In this document: in pieces, positions 22,301 to 34,740 of the stretch | Position numbering within the stretch: position 1 is the first letter of the stretch | How the letters are laid out: each line of letters opens with the position of its first letter | From: Brassica napus | Lineage: Eukaryota > Streptophyta > Magnoliopsida > Brassicales > Brassicaceae | DNA: 64,000 nt | Direction of reading: 5' to 3' | Assembly: GCF_020379485.1 (NCBI RefSeq) | Contig: NC_063437.1 | Span: 6,086,806-6,150,805, forward strand | Position numbers and translations under genes: made by a program | The notes under the pieces: model-generated | Told to the model about the DNA's origin: nothing | Database searches by the model: none | The model's input: the letters and a program-made list of their open reading frames with translations, nothing else

Positions 22301-24180
22301 ACCATGTCTCTAAAGTCCCACAACGTAGACTCTTCACGTACTGCTCCACCACTCTTCTCATCATTAGATAACAGCTCGTTGAAATCTCCAGCTAACAACC
22401 AAGCTTCATCTCTCCGCAAGCCAATTTGTGTTAATCTATCCCAAACATCCCGCCTTCTAGCTCTCACCAGATCTCCATAGACACAGCTCAAGAAAAAGGA
22501 CGTTGATCCGATCGATACCTTCAGATCAATAATCCTTTTATCACTCGACAACACCTCCACCTGATAACTGTCTTTCCATAATAACGCCAAGCCTCCACTC
22601 AAACCTTCAGGCTCTACTGTCATTATTTTATCATACCCCAAACTCTTCTTCAAACCATTAATGAATTTAAACTTTTGCTTCGTTTCCATCAAAAACAAAA
22701 AATCCGGGAAATATTTGCGACGATACTCCCGAATTTGCTGAACTGTCTCAGTGCTTCCTGCTCCTTGACAGTTCCAACTCATTATGCTCATTGGGGAAGC
22801 AGCGGCTTCAATACGGAAGCCACCGTAGGGTCTGAGGTTTTTGGAGTTTTGCAGTCTACTGGAGTTAAGGGAGCAGAAGATTTTCTTTTCATCGTGCTGG
22901 GTTTGAAGCAACCAAAGAGTGAGGCAAGGCAAGTGTGCCACTGTTGGTGTTTGTGCCCATCCTTCTCTTCCATGAAGGAGGGCGTTTCCTCTGGGATTTG
23001 GCTGAGCTTTGGTTTCCGGTGACTCGCCCTCCGAAGAAGGGCCTAAGTGAAAACCCGCAGAAGCCATAGCTGGAGCTGAAAACACCGGACCATGAAACGC
23101 TGATGAGCCGGATTCTGCGTCACTTTCCAACGTCTCATAATGAGTTGTTGAACTTCCAAGGCGCGCGGGTGTTGCTTGGTGGCGTTTCTCTGCAGGTTCC
23201 GGAAAAGAATAGACATGACCTTTCCCCTTGTCGAGGTCGCGCGTAATCTTCGTGATCATAGCTGAAGAATTTGCTTGACTCTCCACAATGCCCTGTTTCA
23301 CCCTTTCTATTCTCGCCATCCTCTCCGTCTCATCAGCGTGAGAGATGTATAGCATTGCCATTTTCTGATCTTGCTGTGAGAGCTCCGGGAACATTGGAGG
23401 AAAACCTGGAGGCCCCTCCCACTTTTCCAACTTATCACGAGATGTAGCAGCCAAAGACAGTTGATTGCTAAGGCCCCCCACTCGCTTGGGGTCCGACTGA
23501 TATCCCTTGTTTGCACCTCTTCTAAGCAGTGGGCATCGGATTTTCTCAAGTGTCATGCGCTGACAGTGGAAGCATCTCTTATGGACCTTTTCATACTCAT
23601 ACTCAATTGTTACTACTTCACTAGGAATGGTCAGTTTCCGTGATGCTTTCAAGGGATTTTCCACATTGAATTTGATGAGGGCCCTTATATACTCTTTCGT
23701 ATGGGAGATCTCAGGATCATAAGCGATCTCTTCCACCAATCCCACTTCAGAAGCAAGCTTGAACATCGTCTTTGTCGTAAAGAAATTGACAGGGATGTTT
23801 CGGATACGAACCCATAACATCATTGTCTTTAGAAAGTCCTCAGCAGGATGTTCTGTCCATCTCTCCAAAGCCAAGGTCCAATGATTGTAGGACCAAGGTC
23901 GATCTTTTAGCACTGTCTGCAAGTCCTCCTCCCTCTGGAAAATGAACTGGAACCGGTCCCTTGACAACGCAATACCCCGAACTCTCCCCACCACTCTCCA
24001 CGCAGTGGGCATGTAGTCTATCATCCTAGCCATCGAATGGCACTCGGGATTCAAGAGACGCCCAATCAGACTCCTCTCGTTTTCACCAAACACCCTGAAG
24101 CTTGGGTCATCACCGAGGTCCAGAGGTTCCTCCTCCTCCAAAGACATTGCACCGATTGCCCTATGCAGTGAATCAGCCAT
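19267..24180 (-). pseudogene. LINE polyprotein: DUF4283, zinc knuckle, endonuclease, reverse transcriptase, zf-RVT
   Basis: The preferred start is the ATG at 24180 (MADSLHRAIGAMSLEEEE), typical of plant LINE ORFs; the frame is open upstream to 24342. In order on the minus strand: a DUF4283 region (about 24090-23850), a zinc knuckle CFHCQRMTLEKIRC (about 23580-23530) whose histidine position holds Leu, an AP-like endonuclease from about 22791 (MSWNCQG, ETKQK, GDFNE, SDHRP), a reverse transcriptase with FADD (near 20740-20750), and zf-RVT with CPRCHQGPETICHMLFNCP (near 19520). The frame departs from the expected path near 19380 and stops at 19267. It probably encoded reverse transcription and target cleavage. 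The frameshift and the lost zinc ligand suggest it is inactive or only recently so. Confidence 0.88.
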
Positions 24181-24645
24181 GATCGTACTTGCTTCGCCGA
24201 AGATTAAGAAAATCGTACGCCGGAGAGGAAGATTGTTTGGGAGCAAATCCACAGTGATGGAGGAGAATTTTCCTTTGATCACGCTAAATTCAGACACAAT
24301 TTTTAGCGAAATCATTCTAAAAGGAAAGTTTCGAGAAGACAAAGGAAATTTAGGAAGGAAATTGATTCGATTTGAAATTTAAGGAAAGAGTTAACACGGT
24401 GAAAAGGCCAATAAGGAAAGCAGAATCTCAAAACATTAAAGGACTACCATGGCTGGTGGGCCGGTAATTGGGTCCACCCAAAGTGAGGGGGAATAATAAA
24501 ACTTAAAAAAGGAAACAAATGCCCAAATGGGAGTCACCGGAAATCGCCTCAACCGAGGACAGAGAGAGAGGAAAGGGAATCGAAAATGAATTTCAAAAAA
24601 GATACCTACAAATTAAGTCTATCATACACTAATGTTAATTAAGTC

Positions 24646-24668
24646 TGGATCGTTACTGATGACAAATT
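24646..24668. repeat. LINE target-site duplication, copy 2
   Basis: Exact partner of 18461-18483. It lies at the LINE 5' end, the element reading on the minus strand. Confidence 0.92.
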
Positions 24669-24980
24669 TTAATCTACATATTGTTATTTCAAATTTGCTT
24701 TAAGACCGAATAAAGAGAATCAAGTTTGATTAGTTATTTCCATTTGATCAATTCGTATTTAAACTCATTAACCATTGATAATTATATTCTGGAAGGTTGG
24801 ATTCATATTAATTATGCTTGATTGTAGGGATGATATATAACTAAGAAAATTAGATTATGAGTGAATCACGTTTTAGGTAATAAAATCCACAGTTTGTTTA
24901 ATATATATTGGGATATCGCATCTCTATGCAACCTTTTGAAAAAAAAGCAGTTATAATAAATGTTCAATAACTACAATGCA
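24669..24980. other. AT-rich repeat DNA between the LINE and the next Helitron
   Basis: No coding sequence. It is probably the rest of the element that the LINE entered. Confidence 0.4.
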
Positions 24981-26465
24981 TCAATACTATTAAAAGGGAA
25001 AGAGTCTAAAAAAATCTATCTATAAAAGTTGTTTAGACCCTTTCATTTAACTCATTATTTTTTGGTCTTACCTTAAATTTATACTAACAATATGTTACCA
25101 TATATTTCTCTAACAATAATTTAGTCAATTCTTTTATTTATTTAAATTTCACTCCTAAATCCTAATCATTACTATTACTATATTTATCATTTTGATTTTT
25201 AATCGTAAAAGCATTGAAACTAATGTTTTATATTATCACTTTTATCATATAATATATGATTTAAAGCAAGATATATTACAAGACATATATGTGTACATTT
25301 TAACTTCATCTTTCGTTTATAATAAAGTAATCATATCATATATAAACTTTCCCACTAAAATCTCATATCATATACTAAACTTTCAACTGTCTATAGTTTG
25401 ATAATATTTTCATATTTAAAAATGATTTTTCTGAATATTCATGTTACCTTCACAAAAATGAATAAACTCATTGGCTCTATTAAAGCTAACCCGACTTCAC
25501 GATATCAGTATTGATTATTCAAGATTTTGAAAATTATTTGTTTAGATATTATACTTTTATATACTTTTTACTTAAAACGAATCAATACTATTAAAAGGGA
25601 AAGAGTTTTAAAAAATCTAATATAAAAAGTTGTTGGAGTTGTGTATAACTATTTATTATTTTTCTAATAATACATTAATCATTCTAAACATACAATATTT
25701 TAAATATTTTTAACAGATCTTAATATTATTTCTTATGATACCTTTACTCAGAAAAATATTTCATCAACCATGTTTTTGTACAATAACGTTAAAAATCTAT
25801 ATCAAAAGGTTGTTGGACCTGATATGGACGTAATTGGTCCACATCTCTTCGGGTATTTAAGATCCTAAAAGAATTCGAAATATATAAAAAATCTGAAAAA
25901 TATCTGAAACACGAAAAGTATTTGAAACTCCAAACAAATACCAAAAAAATTCAAATACCTAAAAATTTAAAATCTTATTCAAAATCTGACACGATGAACT
26001 GAAAAATACCCAAAATTTTATCCAAATACCCAATTTTTTTTTTAATTTAAAAATTTTACCTGAAATTAAAACTCTAATCGTAAACTAAAAACTTAAAAAC
26101 AATATCCATAATACCGGAAACATATTCGAAATATCCAAATATACCTAATAAACACATATTTATGATCGGGTCTAGGGTAGGATCCGGACTCAAACAAAGA
26201 CATGCAGGTCAAAAAAACTCAATAGGTTATCTTCTCTGGACCTGAACTAAACCTATAATTTTGGGTCGGTTCAGTTTGTTTTTTTGATCCGGATATCATT
26301 CTCATGTCGAAAAGAAATTTACGTAAAAGTGTACATATAAAATCTCAAATAAACTAATTTGTAGATTATATAGCTGTTAAAAATTATGTTTTTTGATATA
26401 ATAAAACTTTGTATTATAATATAATTCAACAACCCCGCGCTTTCAAAGCGCGGGTCAAAATCTAG
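24981..26465 (+). mobile_element. Helitron with two 5' termini
   Basis: The 5' end A|TCAATACTATTAAAAGGG lies at 24981 and is repeated at 25582 (also preceded by A) with the same following AAAGAGT. One 3' end serves both: a perfect hairpin CCCGCGCTTT/AAAGCGCGGG (26434-26454), GTCAAAAT, then CTAG ending at 26465 with T next. Lengths are 1485 bp from the outer start and 884 bp from the inner. No coding capacity. Confidence 0.8.
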
Positions 26466-26938
26466 TAAGATATTAAATGTAAAGTTTAAGTTTTTGGTAA
26501 GTAAACTATCCGGCCAAATCGAATGCGGCGGGTTAGATAAAAGTTGTAATTTAGATTAATTATTTGTTTTAAATGCAGTAGCATAAAATAGTAATTTTTG
26601 AGGAAAACTCAGGGTTAAGTACAAAATGTACTCCTGTTTTAATAGATTAGATTAGTTTATTATTGTGCTAAGAAAATTTTTTGAATGTCAAGTAATATAT
26701 GGTTAGAATTAGACTTGCTAAACTTGATGATTAGACTGCTGATTAGACAAAATTTATAATTTAAATAAAAGAAAATTGTTGTTATTTAACCTACTTTGTT
26801 GACAAACAATCTTTTTGGTCAAATACTATAGAGTTGTGAGACTATTATTATATACAAATTTAATCAGTATTATTATAAAATTATTAACAATCAAAATTAT
26901 ACTAGAATATGATTATATGTAATTTAAAATATTCAAAA

Positions 26939-26973
<35 letters not shown>

Positions 26974-27060
26974 CTACATAGATATATGTCAAATTATTTT
27001 ATCAATAAATTTATATTATAAAATTTAGTTTTTCCTTAATACTAAAATATTTTAGATTAT
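26466..27060. other. AT-rich DNA with a TA microsatellite and an orphan Helitron 5' end
   Basis: An inverted Helitron 5' end (TCTATTAAAACAGGAGTAC on the minus strand) ends at 26646 without a matching 3' end. (TA)n occupies 26941-26970. No gene. Confidence 0.5.
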
Positions 27061-27079
27061 GCAATACAATAAGCTCTCA

Positions 27080-28270
27080 GGCCCGACTCTTTAGCCATGG
27101 ATCTCCGCCGTTCCAGATTTGACGCCAATACCTCTTTTTTCTGAAGAATCTATCCTCCTCCTCCATGGTGTTGATGGTGAAGGCCCCTCCTCCGTCGCGG
27201 TGCCGACATCCTCCTGATCCCCCACAATCTGAGCTTCTTTCGGTAGCGTTTAAAAGTCTCACTTCCATCATCCCACCTGAACCACCAGATCCTCCAGATT
27301 CGTTCTTCGTCCTTGTTCATCGAGCGACTTCCATAGCGTCTCTCTCGGAACACTTACCCAAGCTTGGGATTTCAAGTCTCCTCTTTCAGATCTAGCGATT
27401 AATTCCATTGGTAGTGATGCTTCTCCTAGACCATCGTACCTCTCCAACAAGCCTTGTGAAGGTATTGTCTATGTACCTCTTTGGAACAAATCGTTTTTGA
27501 GGAAAGTTCATTGTGATGTCAGCCTGTTGAAACTCTATTTACCTCAGTGTGAGGATGTTACTCTCTCTTTAACTCTTAGGATGAGATCCAGTTTATCTCT
27601 GTATGAGGATGATGAACTCCATGTTAGCACTCTGCTATCTCGTTGTGAGGATGTTCTTCGTACTAGTATCATGCTAGCATTGTTTCATCACAGTTCAGCT
27701 TTATGGAGTTTAGGATTGATAGGTATGAGTTTGTCCCCCTTTCCATTGTGGCTTATGGGAAAGAAAAACCTTCTTGTTGTTTTGAGTGGCGTTGTTACAG
27801 GGGATATTGTGTTGAAGATGGTTATCTCAGATGCAGAAACTATGACCTCACTAGCTCTTTTTTTCAGCAATATTTGATACTGACCTCTTGGCCATGATGG
27901 CCCTAGACACTTTGATGTCTCTCCTTTGTGAAATTGTCTGGAACTGTCAAGATGCAAAGGATGTTTCTCTAGCGTTGGTGGGATCTTCACTCATGGTTGG
28001 AATTAAGCCTCCTTAGGTTTCATATATTCTCAGACTCTCAAGTCTTCATATCTACCATGAGCTTAGGGTCTGTTTTGAACGAGATTGCAGGTGTTCTCCA
28101 TGACGGTAGAAGCCATGCTACTCTCTTCAATCCTCTATCTTTTAGCTTCATTCCTTGTATTGATTATGTTCAGGTTGCTTCTTTGGCAAAGGCTAGCCTT
28201 GAATGTATGATTGTTGAAAACTTTGTGTTTTAAGTTATTTGAATGAAAGAAATAGTTGACAAAAAAAAAT
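27080..28270 (+). mobile_element. Degenerate LINE remnant with ORF1 start and RNase H end
   Basis: Near 27165-27330 the frame is Pro-rich (PPPSRCRHPPDPP, IIPPEPPDPPDS), as at the start of plant LINE ORF1. At 27997-28233 it reads FHIFSDSQVFISTM, GSVLNEIAGVLHD, SFSFIP and ASLAKASLE, the C-terminal half of a LINE-type RNase H. Little of the endonuclease and RT is left between, and stops occur in all frames. It ends GTTGAC plus nine A at about 28260-28269, like a LINE tail. No target duplication could be fixed. Confidence 0.65.
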
Positions 28271-28661
28271 AGTATTATTATTTGTTACTATAATTAAATT
28301 CATTTTGAACTGTGTATACGATATGATATTCTATGCATAAGTTATAATTTTAGATTATCATCAATGTATAAATTTAAAATATGATATTTGTAACATGATT
28401 TATATGATCATTTTGGTAATTCAAAATAATATATTCAATATTTTAAATATCTATAGTGGGTTTTATCAATAAAAAAAATTGTTGCAATTTATTCTCTATT
28501 TTATTTTTATATCATAAATCAGTTACAATCATCTTACGAGATATCTTCGTAATATTATGCATTTAATATTTAAATATCTATATTATTATTTGTCAATAAA
28601 ATTTTGTTGTAAGCTACCTATTCCCTAGATTATTTAAAAATTAATATTTCAAATTAAAATA
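28271..28661. other. AT-rich intergenic DNA, no gene seen
   Basis: No exon-like or element-end sequence recognised. Confidence 0.4.
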
Positions 28662-30930
28662 TCCCTTATATATTAATTGAGGAACATTTGAAAAGATGTA
28701 ACCTCAATTTTGTATTAATTAAAAGAGGCCTCAATGCATAGGTGGCACTCAATTAGGTAGTCAATTACATTCAATTGAAAAATAAGTAGGTCCACATTCG
28801 ATTTTTATATGTTGTTAGATACATAAGTTGGTCAAACTATATGATATAATGATATGATATGCTATTTTTCTTTCCTTAAATAAAACCTACGGAATTACCA
28901 TAAATGACTAATAAATATATGACAATTAATGATTTTAATAATAAAGATTTGATAACAATTTATATCTCCTCCATCATTTTTTGTTTAATTTTATATTATT
29001 AAAATAAATTAAACAATCAAATTAGCTATAAAAGTAAAATTTAGATTTTTTCGTATATGTTATATTTTGAATTTTTAAAAACGACAATAAATGACTAAAA
29101 CTATTAAAATTATTATGTTAAAAATTAATGATCAATGGTTTAACATTTTTATTATAAGAAGATACACACGATTTTAAAACCATATGAGTAAAAAATATCA
29201 TTTAATAATAAAACAAATATATATATATATATAGATTAAACACTATATACCATAAGATTACATAAATATTTTAATATTAAAACTTTCAATGAATTTTCAA
29301 GAACATTTATAAATTATAAACTTATTAAAGATTTCAGATTGAAAATTTTGTTATCGATGATTTAAATATTTTGTTATAAAACGATATGAATGATCATAGA
29401 ACCGTATGATTATAAATTATTATTTAATAAATAACTATACAAAATATACAATTCTTAGAAAAATAGGTTGGTCCATCTTAACTTATATTTCACTTTTTAT
29501 TAAACTAACTATTGAATTGATAAATAACGTACCAAAAAATGTTTTGCACTTTTCTTAAATAAAAGCTACGAAATTACCTAATATGATTAACGTATATGTG
29601 AAAATTAATTATTATGAATAATAAATATTTGATAACAATTTTTGTATCTTTGTTCTTTTTTTTTTTAATTTTATATTATTAAAAGATATTAAAAATCACA
29701 TTAAATATATAATAAAAACATTTATATTTTTTCTTATATGTTATATTTTGAATTTTTCAAAACGTCTATAAATTATTAGAAATTTGAAGATCCCCACTCT
29801 GAAAATTGTGTGATCAATAGATTATTTTTTTTTCATAATAAGTTGCAAATGATCATAAAATTGTATTAAAATGAACTTTTATTTAATATTATAAGAAGAT
29901 AGACATGATTTTAAAACCATATGAGTAAAAAATATCATTTAATAATAAAACATATATATATATATATATATAGATTAAACTATATACCATAAGACTACAT
30001 AAATATTTTAATATTAAAACTTTCAATGAATTTTCAAAAACATTTATAAATTATAAACTTATTAAAGATTTCACATTGAAAATTTTGTTATCGATGATTT
30101 AAATATTCAGTTATAAAACGATATGAATGATCATAGAACTGTATGATTATAAATTCTCATTTAATAAATGACTATATAAAATATACTATTCTTAGAAAAA
30201 TAGGTTGGTCCATCTTAACTTACATTATATTTTTTTATTAAACTAACTATCGAATTGATAAATAATCTACCAAATTTTTTTTTGCACTTTCCGTAATTAG
30301 AAGCTACGAAATTACCTAATATGATTAACATATATATGAAAATTAATTATTATGAATAATAAATATTTGATAACAATTTTGGTATCTCAGTTCTTTTTTT
30401 TTAATTTTATATTATTGAAAGATATTAAAAAATCACATTAAATATATAATAAAAACATTTATATTTTTTCTTATATGTTATATTTTGAATTTTTCAAAAC
30501 GTCTATATATTATTAGAAATTTGAAGATTCCCACTCTGAAAATTTTGTGATAATAGATTTTTTTTTTGTTATAATAAGTTACAAATGATCATAAAATATA
30601 ACGCATATGAATTTTTATTTAATAAATATTCAAACTAAATAATATATATAAATACTAATGATTTAAAGCAACAAGATTGGCTGATCAATTTAGTCGTCCA
30701 GTTGAAATCTTTCAAAAGTATGTGAATGACTAAAGTCAAAGTAAATATGAATTTAGAATAGTAGTTATATTTTACTAACCGAAATACTGAAAAAACCGAA
30801 CCGAACCGAAACCAACCCGATATCCGGATTGAACATCCCTAATCCAAATGAAGCCAAACTATTGTTTTATTCTCCAAAATATAATAAAAATAATAACTTA
30901 ATCTCGCGCAAGGCGCGGGTCTTATACTAG
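28662..30930 (+). mobile_element. Helitron-type element, 2.3 kb
   Basis: The 5' end A|TCCCTTATATATTAATTGAG is at 28662. The 3' end carries a hairpin (CGCGC-AAG-GCGCG, 30905-30917) followed by GGTCTTATACTAG ending at 30930. The base after CTAG is C rather than T, so the right edge is slightly uncertain. The interior is a long tandem repeat plus a CCGAACCGAACCG patch near 30795. An inverted, older relative lies at 11.1-12.0 kb. Confidence 0.6.
29155..30610 (+). repeat. Two tandem units of about 736 bp inside the Helitron
   Basis: Matching landmarks ATAAGAAGATA...ATTTTAAAACC start at 29155 and 29891, giving a 736-bp period. Units are roughly 90-95 percent alike by eye. A partial, more diverged unit precedes them (about 28880-29154). 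Confidence 0.75.
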
Positions 30931-31440
30931 CTTATAGTGAAGTTTGTGCCATATCATACATAATCATTTGAAATCAATTCACGAAATATATATATTTTTT
31001 ATAGTATTATGTTTTTAATATTTATAATGTTATTTGTCAATAAAATTTTTGGTGTAATCTGAGAGAAACTTTCCTTATACAAATATACTTTTAATAACAA
31101 GATATCCCAAAAATAATCTTCTCTTATAACCACAAGAATATTTGTGAATTTATCATAGAATATTATATGTTAGTGGGAGTTATTGGTTCTGGTAGTTTAG
31201 TGGATTTATAAATTCTCCTTATATTTAGAAATCTTCCATAAATCCAGTGATTTTCAAATCCAGTGAGAATTATTGATATGAGTATTTTAAAATCAAATAA
31301 ATGAATTGTTATAAATCAATGGATTTGTAACTAGACCTAAATAAAGCACTACAAGAGAACATTATGTTCTCCGACTGCAACATGTTGTAGAAAGAAGAAT
31401 ATCAGTGTCATCAAGTAAATTAAGAAGCTAGAATGATTCA
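30931..31440. other. AT-rich intergenic DNA with transposon-end-like sequence
   Basis: 31170-31330 contains GAGTTATTGGTTCTGGTAG followed by short repeats of AAATCCA/ATGGATTTG, the style of a non-autonomous DNA transposon. Borders could not be set. Confidence 0.35.
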
Positions 31441-31867
31441 ATATGTTGAGTTAACTTACTCTTTCATAGTCAGGATTCTTCATCCATAAAGGAATATCAG
31501 GTAGAAGATCAAGAAATAGAGTGATGCTAGTCTCAAATAGTGGCCTCGCAGGTAGATAGTGCAAAAGTCGCTGGTTAATAAACAAACACAACCACTCAAT
31601 CAGTCCTAATGCAAATCGCATAACAACAACACAACACCAATTAAGTTCCATCACCAACAGGATTCATCTCCCTAAATATTTATTTTATTGTCTTAACTAG
31701 GCATCACCACAATTTAATACAGCTTATCCACTCAAAACACACACAAAAATTGTATCAGTTTTCTGTCCCAGCTTGTTTCTCTGTAACATATACCTGAGAA
31801 TCAGATTTCACAAGTTTTTACCCAATTTCAAAGCCAATATTCTTCTTTCTACAGACACATTTATTAA

Positions 31868-32135
31868 GGAAATGATTGGTAAGTATTGTAGTTTTATATT
31901 TTTTTACTGTAGAATTTAATCTGTAGATTTATTTGCTGTAGCTTTTTTTGCTGTAGATTTCTAAAGCACTAATTTTTTGCTCTGAAAATAAAGCTCTTTA
32001 CAGCCATATTTTGATTTTGCAGAGTTTTTTTGCTGTGAGTTTTTTAAGGAAAGCAAAGCTCGATTGGTTGAGATATATAGCTGTAGGCTAAATTTTGGCT
32101 GTCCAGAGTATCTACAACCCCAACCAATCATCCCC
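31868..32135. mobile_element. PIF/Harbinger-type MITE
   Basis: Ends GGAAATGATTGGT and ACCAATCATCCCC (inverted, one or two mismatches) are flanked by TAA on both sides (31865-31867 and 32136-32138). 268 bp, rich in CTGTAG repeats. Confidence 0.8.
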
Positions 32136-32364
32136 TAAGTTTCCCCAATAACTTATAAGTTTTCTCCAATTTTTTTTTTCAAACCTAGTTACAAAAACGA
32201 CCAAATAACTATCAAATAAAGAGAAACTAATCACTTACCACAAAGAACTAAGGATGGAGCCTTGAATTCGACGGAGAATGAAGAAAAAAACAATGTGATT
32301 CTCGACTTAGGGGTTTTGGAGGGGTTTCAATCACAATGAGAGACAGAAAGACTTGAGACACGAG

Positions 32365-32370
<6 letters not shown>

Positions 32371-32435
<65 letters not shown>
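32371..32435. repeat. (GA)n microsatellite, about 32 units
   Basis: Uninterrupted GA run. It reads as CT in the 5' leader of the truncated minus-strand gene. Confidence 0.95.
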
Positions 32436-32439
<4 letters not shown>

Positions 32440-32639
32440 ATGAATTCTCCATTTAGATGGAGAAGGGACAAAGAACGATGCGACTCTGCTAAGGGTTTTG
32501 GTTTTCCGTCGCAAGAGGGAGATAATTGAGAGGGAGAGTTTGGGGTGGAGAAGGAACGCCGTCGTTTCGCTTTAGGTTGGTCGGATTCTACGGTTAGAGT
32601 TGGGTGGGTCGGATCTTTAGGTTGGACCCTTGTAAATAA

Positions 32640-34740
32640 GCCATTTCATTAGGGGTAACTCGTCTTTAGAGCATTATCCACCCATTTTCCATTTAAAAGA
32701 AAATAAGAAAAAAAAAATATTTTAATAAGGGGAGAAATGAGAATTTTTCAAGAGAGGGAGGGGCATTTGGAGTTAAAGTCCTACAAAGATCTATGTCTGA
32801 CCAGATTTACTTGCACTATGTTGAAGATCATTTGTAATTATTTCTTCTGTAGGTTACATAATTGTTTAATAAATCGTTTTTTCGGGAACTGAAACCTGGA
32901 CCTTCTAAATGTGCAATCTACAAAAAATTGCATAACCTAGAATTCGAACCCCAGATCTAGGTGTAAAAGCGTTTAAACTTTAACCAGTAGGCTACGATGT
33001 TTCTACAATTGCCTAAAGTAGCCTAGATTCATACAATTTCTACGATGAGTTTGCTGAGTTAGGGTATTATAAAACAGAAAATGAAGCTCAGACGATAGAA
33101 CTAATATTATAAAACAATTGAACTCCTCCTCAGAAATATTTTCTTTTGTAATATATCTTTCAGCAAATAAAAATATTTCGTTTTAAATCATTTTCGACAA
33201 AGTTTTCTGTATAAAACATCAATTCTAAACGTAACCGTTGAAAATTATATGTTAAAATTTAGAATCCACATCTAAGATTTTCCAGAATTAGTGCTAAGAT
33301 GACGACATTCGATAAATGGCGCTCCAGAGACAGTTCAATGTAAATTTTTGGAATTAAGTGAATGGTCGTGTCCAACTTTTGTCCAGCTACTGATCCAATT
33401 TTCTTGTGTGGATGATATAGAAAATTTGACTTTTGCAATATGGTAGCAACGTTTTAATAATTAGAAAAACGACGTATAGCTAAGATATTATTTTTTTATA
33501 CATCGAAAGATCATTCGATTGCTCAAACAAAAAAATACTTTATAAAACCAAATCGAAATATAATAACCAATAAAATAAAGTTTTTTTATGAAAAGTTCCA
33601 GAGATCATGACAAAAGAATCAACAACTGTATTTTGTATAATATCTCTATTTCTTCAGCTTCGTTGAGATGTTTTGCCACATTTGAAGCTTTCTAATCATC
33701 GTGATCAACTCATTACAGTCAATTCAAAACTCTAACAAATAAAATGATGTAGCATACTTTCATTGCCCAAACAAGTGAAATTATTAAAATTGCAAAATAT
33801 AATATAAAGTTAAGAAATAATTTAATTTTAAAACTTACTAGAATAGTCAAAATTCAAAACTCCAAGTCAACAATTAATATTAACCCTAATAAGTAAACAT
33901 AAACACTAAATTCAAATTTGTTGAAAACTATGCTGTATTATTTTGAATTTTAAAGTTCACAGCAGTTTTCCAAAATTATTGTGAAATTATCTTTGAAAAC
34001 AATTGATAGTATTCGATCAAAAAAAAAAAAAACAATTGATAGTATGGTTTAGGTCTCATTGCCATAGTTACAAACTTCATTATGATTGTTCCCTCTTTTC
34101 AATAGTCTGTGATCATCACCTCCATGTCCATACAACTATCAAGATTGTATGGACTTCAGCCAGCTGGAAATATTTGATGGATACTATAATTTTCTCCTCA
34201 AAAGGATTTTGATTCTAAACCGAAACATGACTACCACAGCGGCGGTAAAAAACCTGTAAACTTAAGCTAGCGAACATGAGTTTCCCGGAGTCAAAGGCCC
34301 ACAACAAGATGATACAACAAAATCAACCAAAACAACAGAGATTCAATGCTAACAGGCTAAGCATAAGGGATGAACCAATAACAAGTTTAGCAAGAACCAC
34401 AAATGAACAATGAAGCAAGGTTGAAACTGAACTTCTCAGTTCACCCTCGCCAACATGTCAATGAGCTGTTGACATTATTAAGTCATTCATGAACAAAGAT
34501 GAGATAGGATCCCTGCTAAACAAAAGATTGAGGAAGACCCGCAACAAGACGGGGAAGAGATCAAGAACAAATCCCTAGAGCTCCCAACGAAAGACAACTC
34601 CGGCACATTCGAAAGAGAAGATACAAAACAGGATCTAGAGATCATAGGGAGATGAACCAGAGAATTGGAATTGTGTGTTCTAAATGATATATGAGTTCCT
34701 GCGTGAGTTGGTATATCATGGCTTATATGGGTTTTGACCA
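32640..34740. other. Intergenic DNA without a recognisable gene
   Basis: No exon pairs with splice borders were found. Around 34440-34680 the plus strand has a short frame (DEIGSLLNKRLRKTRNKTG) that matches nothing I know. The region leads into Athila-like sequence. Confidence 0.35.

Larger units (their letters stand above)
18484..24645 (-). mobile_element. Near full-length L1-type LINE
   Basis: A 6162-bp non-LTR retrotransposon between 23-bp target duplications. On the minus strand it has a 5' leader (24645-24181), a long gag-endonuclease-RT frame, an RNase H region in a shifted frame, a 3' UTR and an A11 tail (T run at 18489-18499). Five bases (GACTT) separate the tail from the duplication. 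The length and the single long frame indicate a fairly young insertion. A frameshift near 19365-19390 disconnects RNase H. Confidence 0.9.
31451..32600 (-). pseudogene. 5' part of an unidentified gene, truncated
   Basis: On the minus strand a GC-richer leader (about 32600-32238) with a long CT tract ends in a good donor (TTTGTG|GTAAGTGAT). After an intron containing a MITE, 31660-31451 encodes ALGLIEWLCLFINQRLLHY, LPARPLFETSITLFLDLLPD and IPLWMKNPDYER, ending at a strong donor (AAAGA|GTAAGTT near 31458). No further exon appears, so the gene is cut off after its second exon. I do not recognise the family. Helical, Leu-rich composition is all that can be said. Confidence 0.4.

Noticed and set aside
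32248..32514. 88-aa frame with a long Leu-Ser repeat
   Set aside because: Most of it is translation of a GA microsatellite. It is better explained as the 5' leader of the truncated minus-strand gene.
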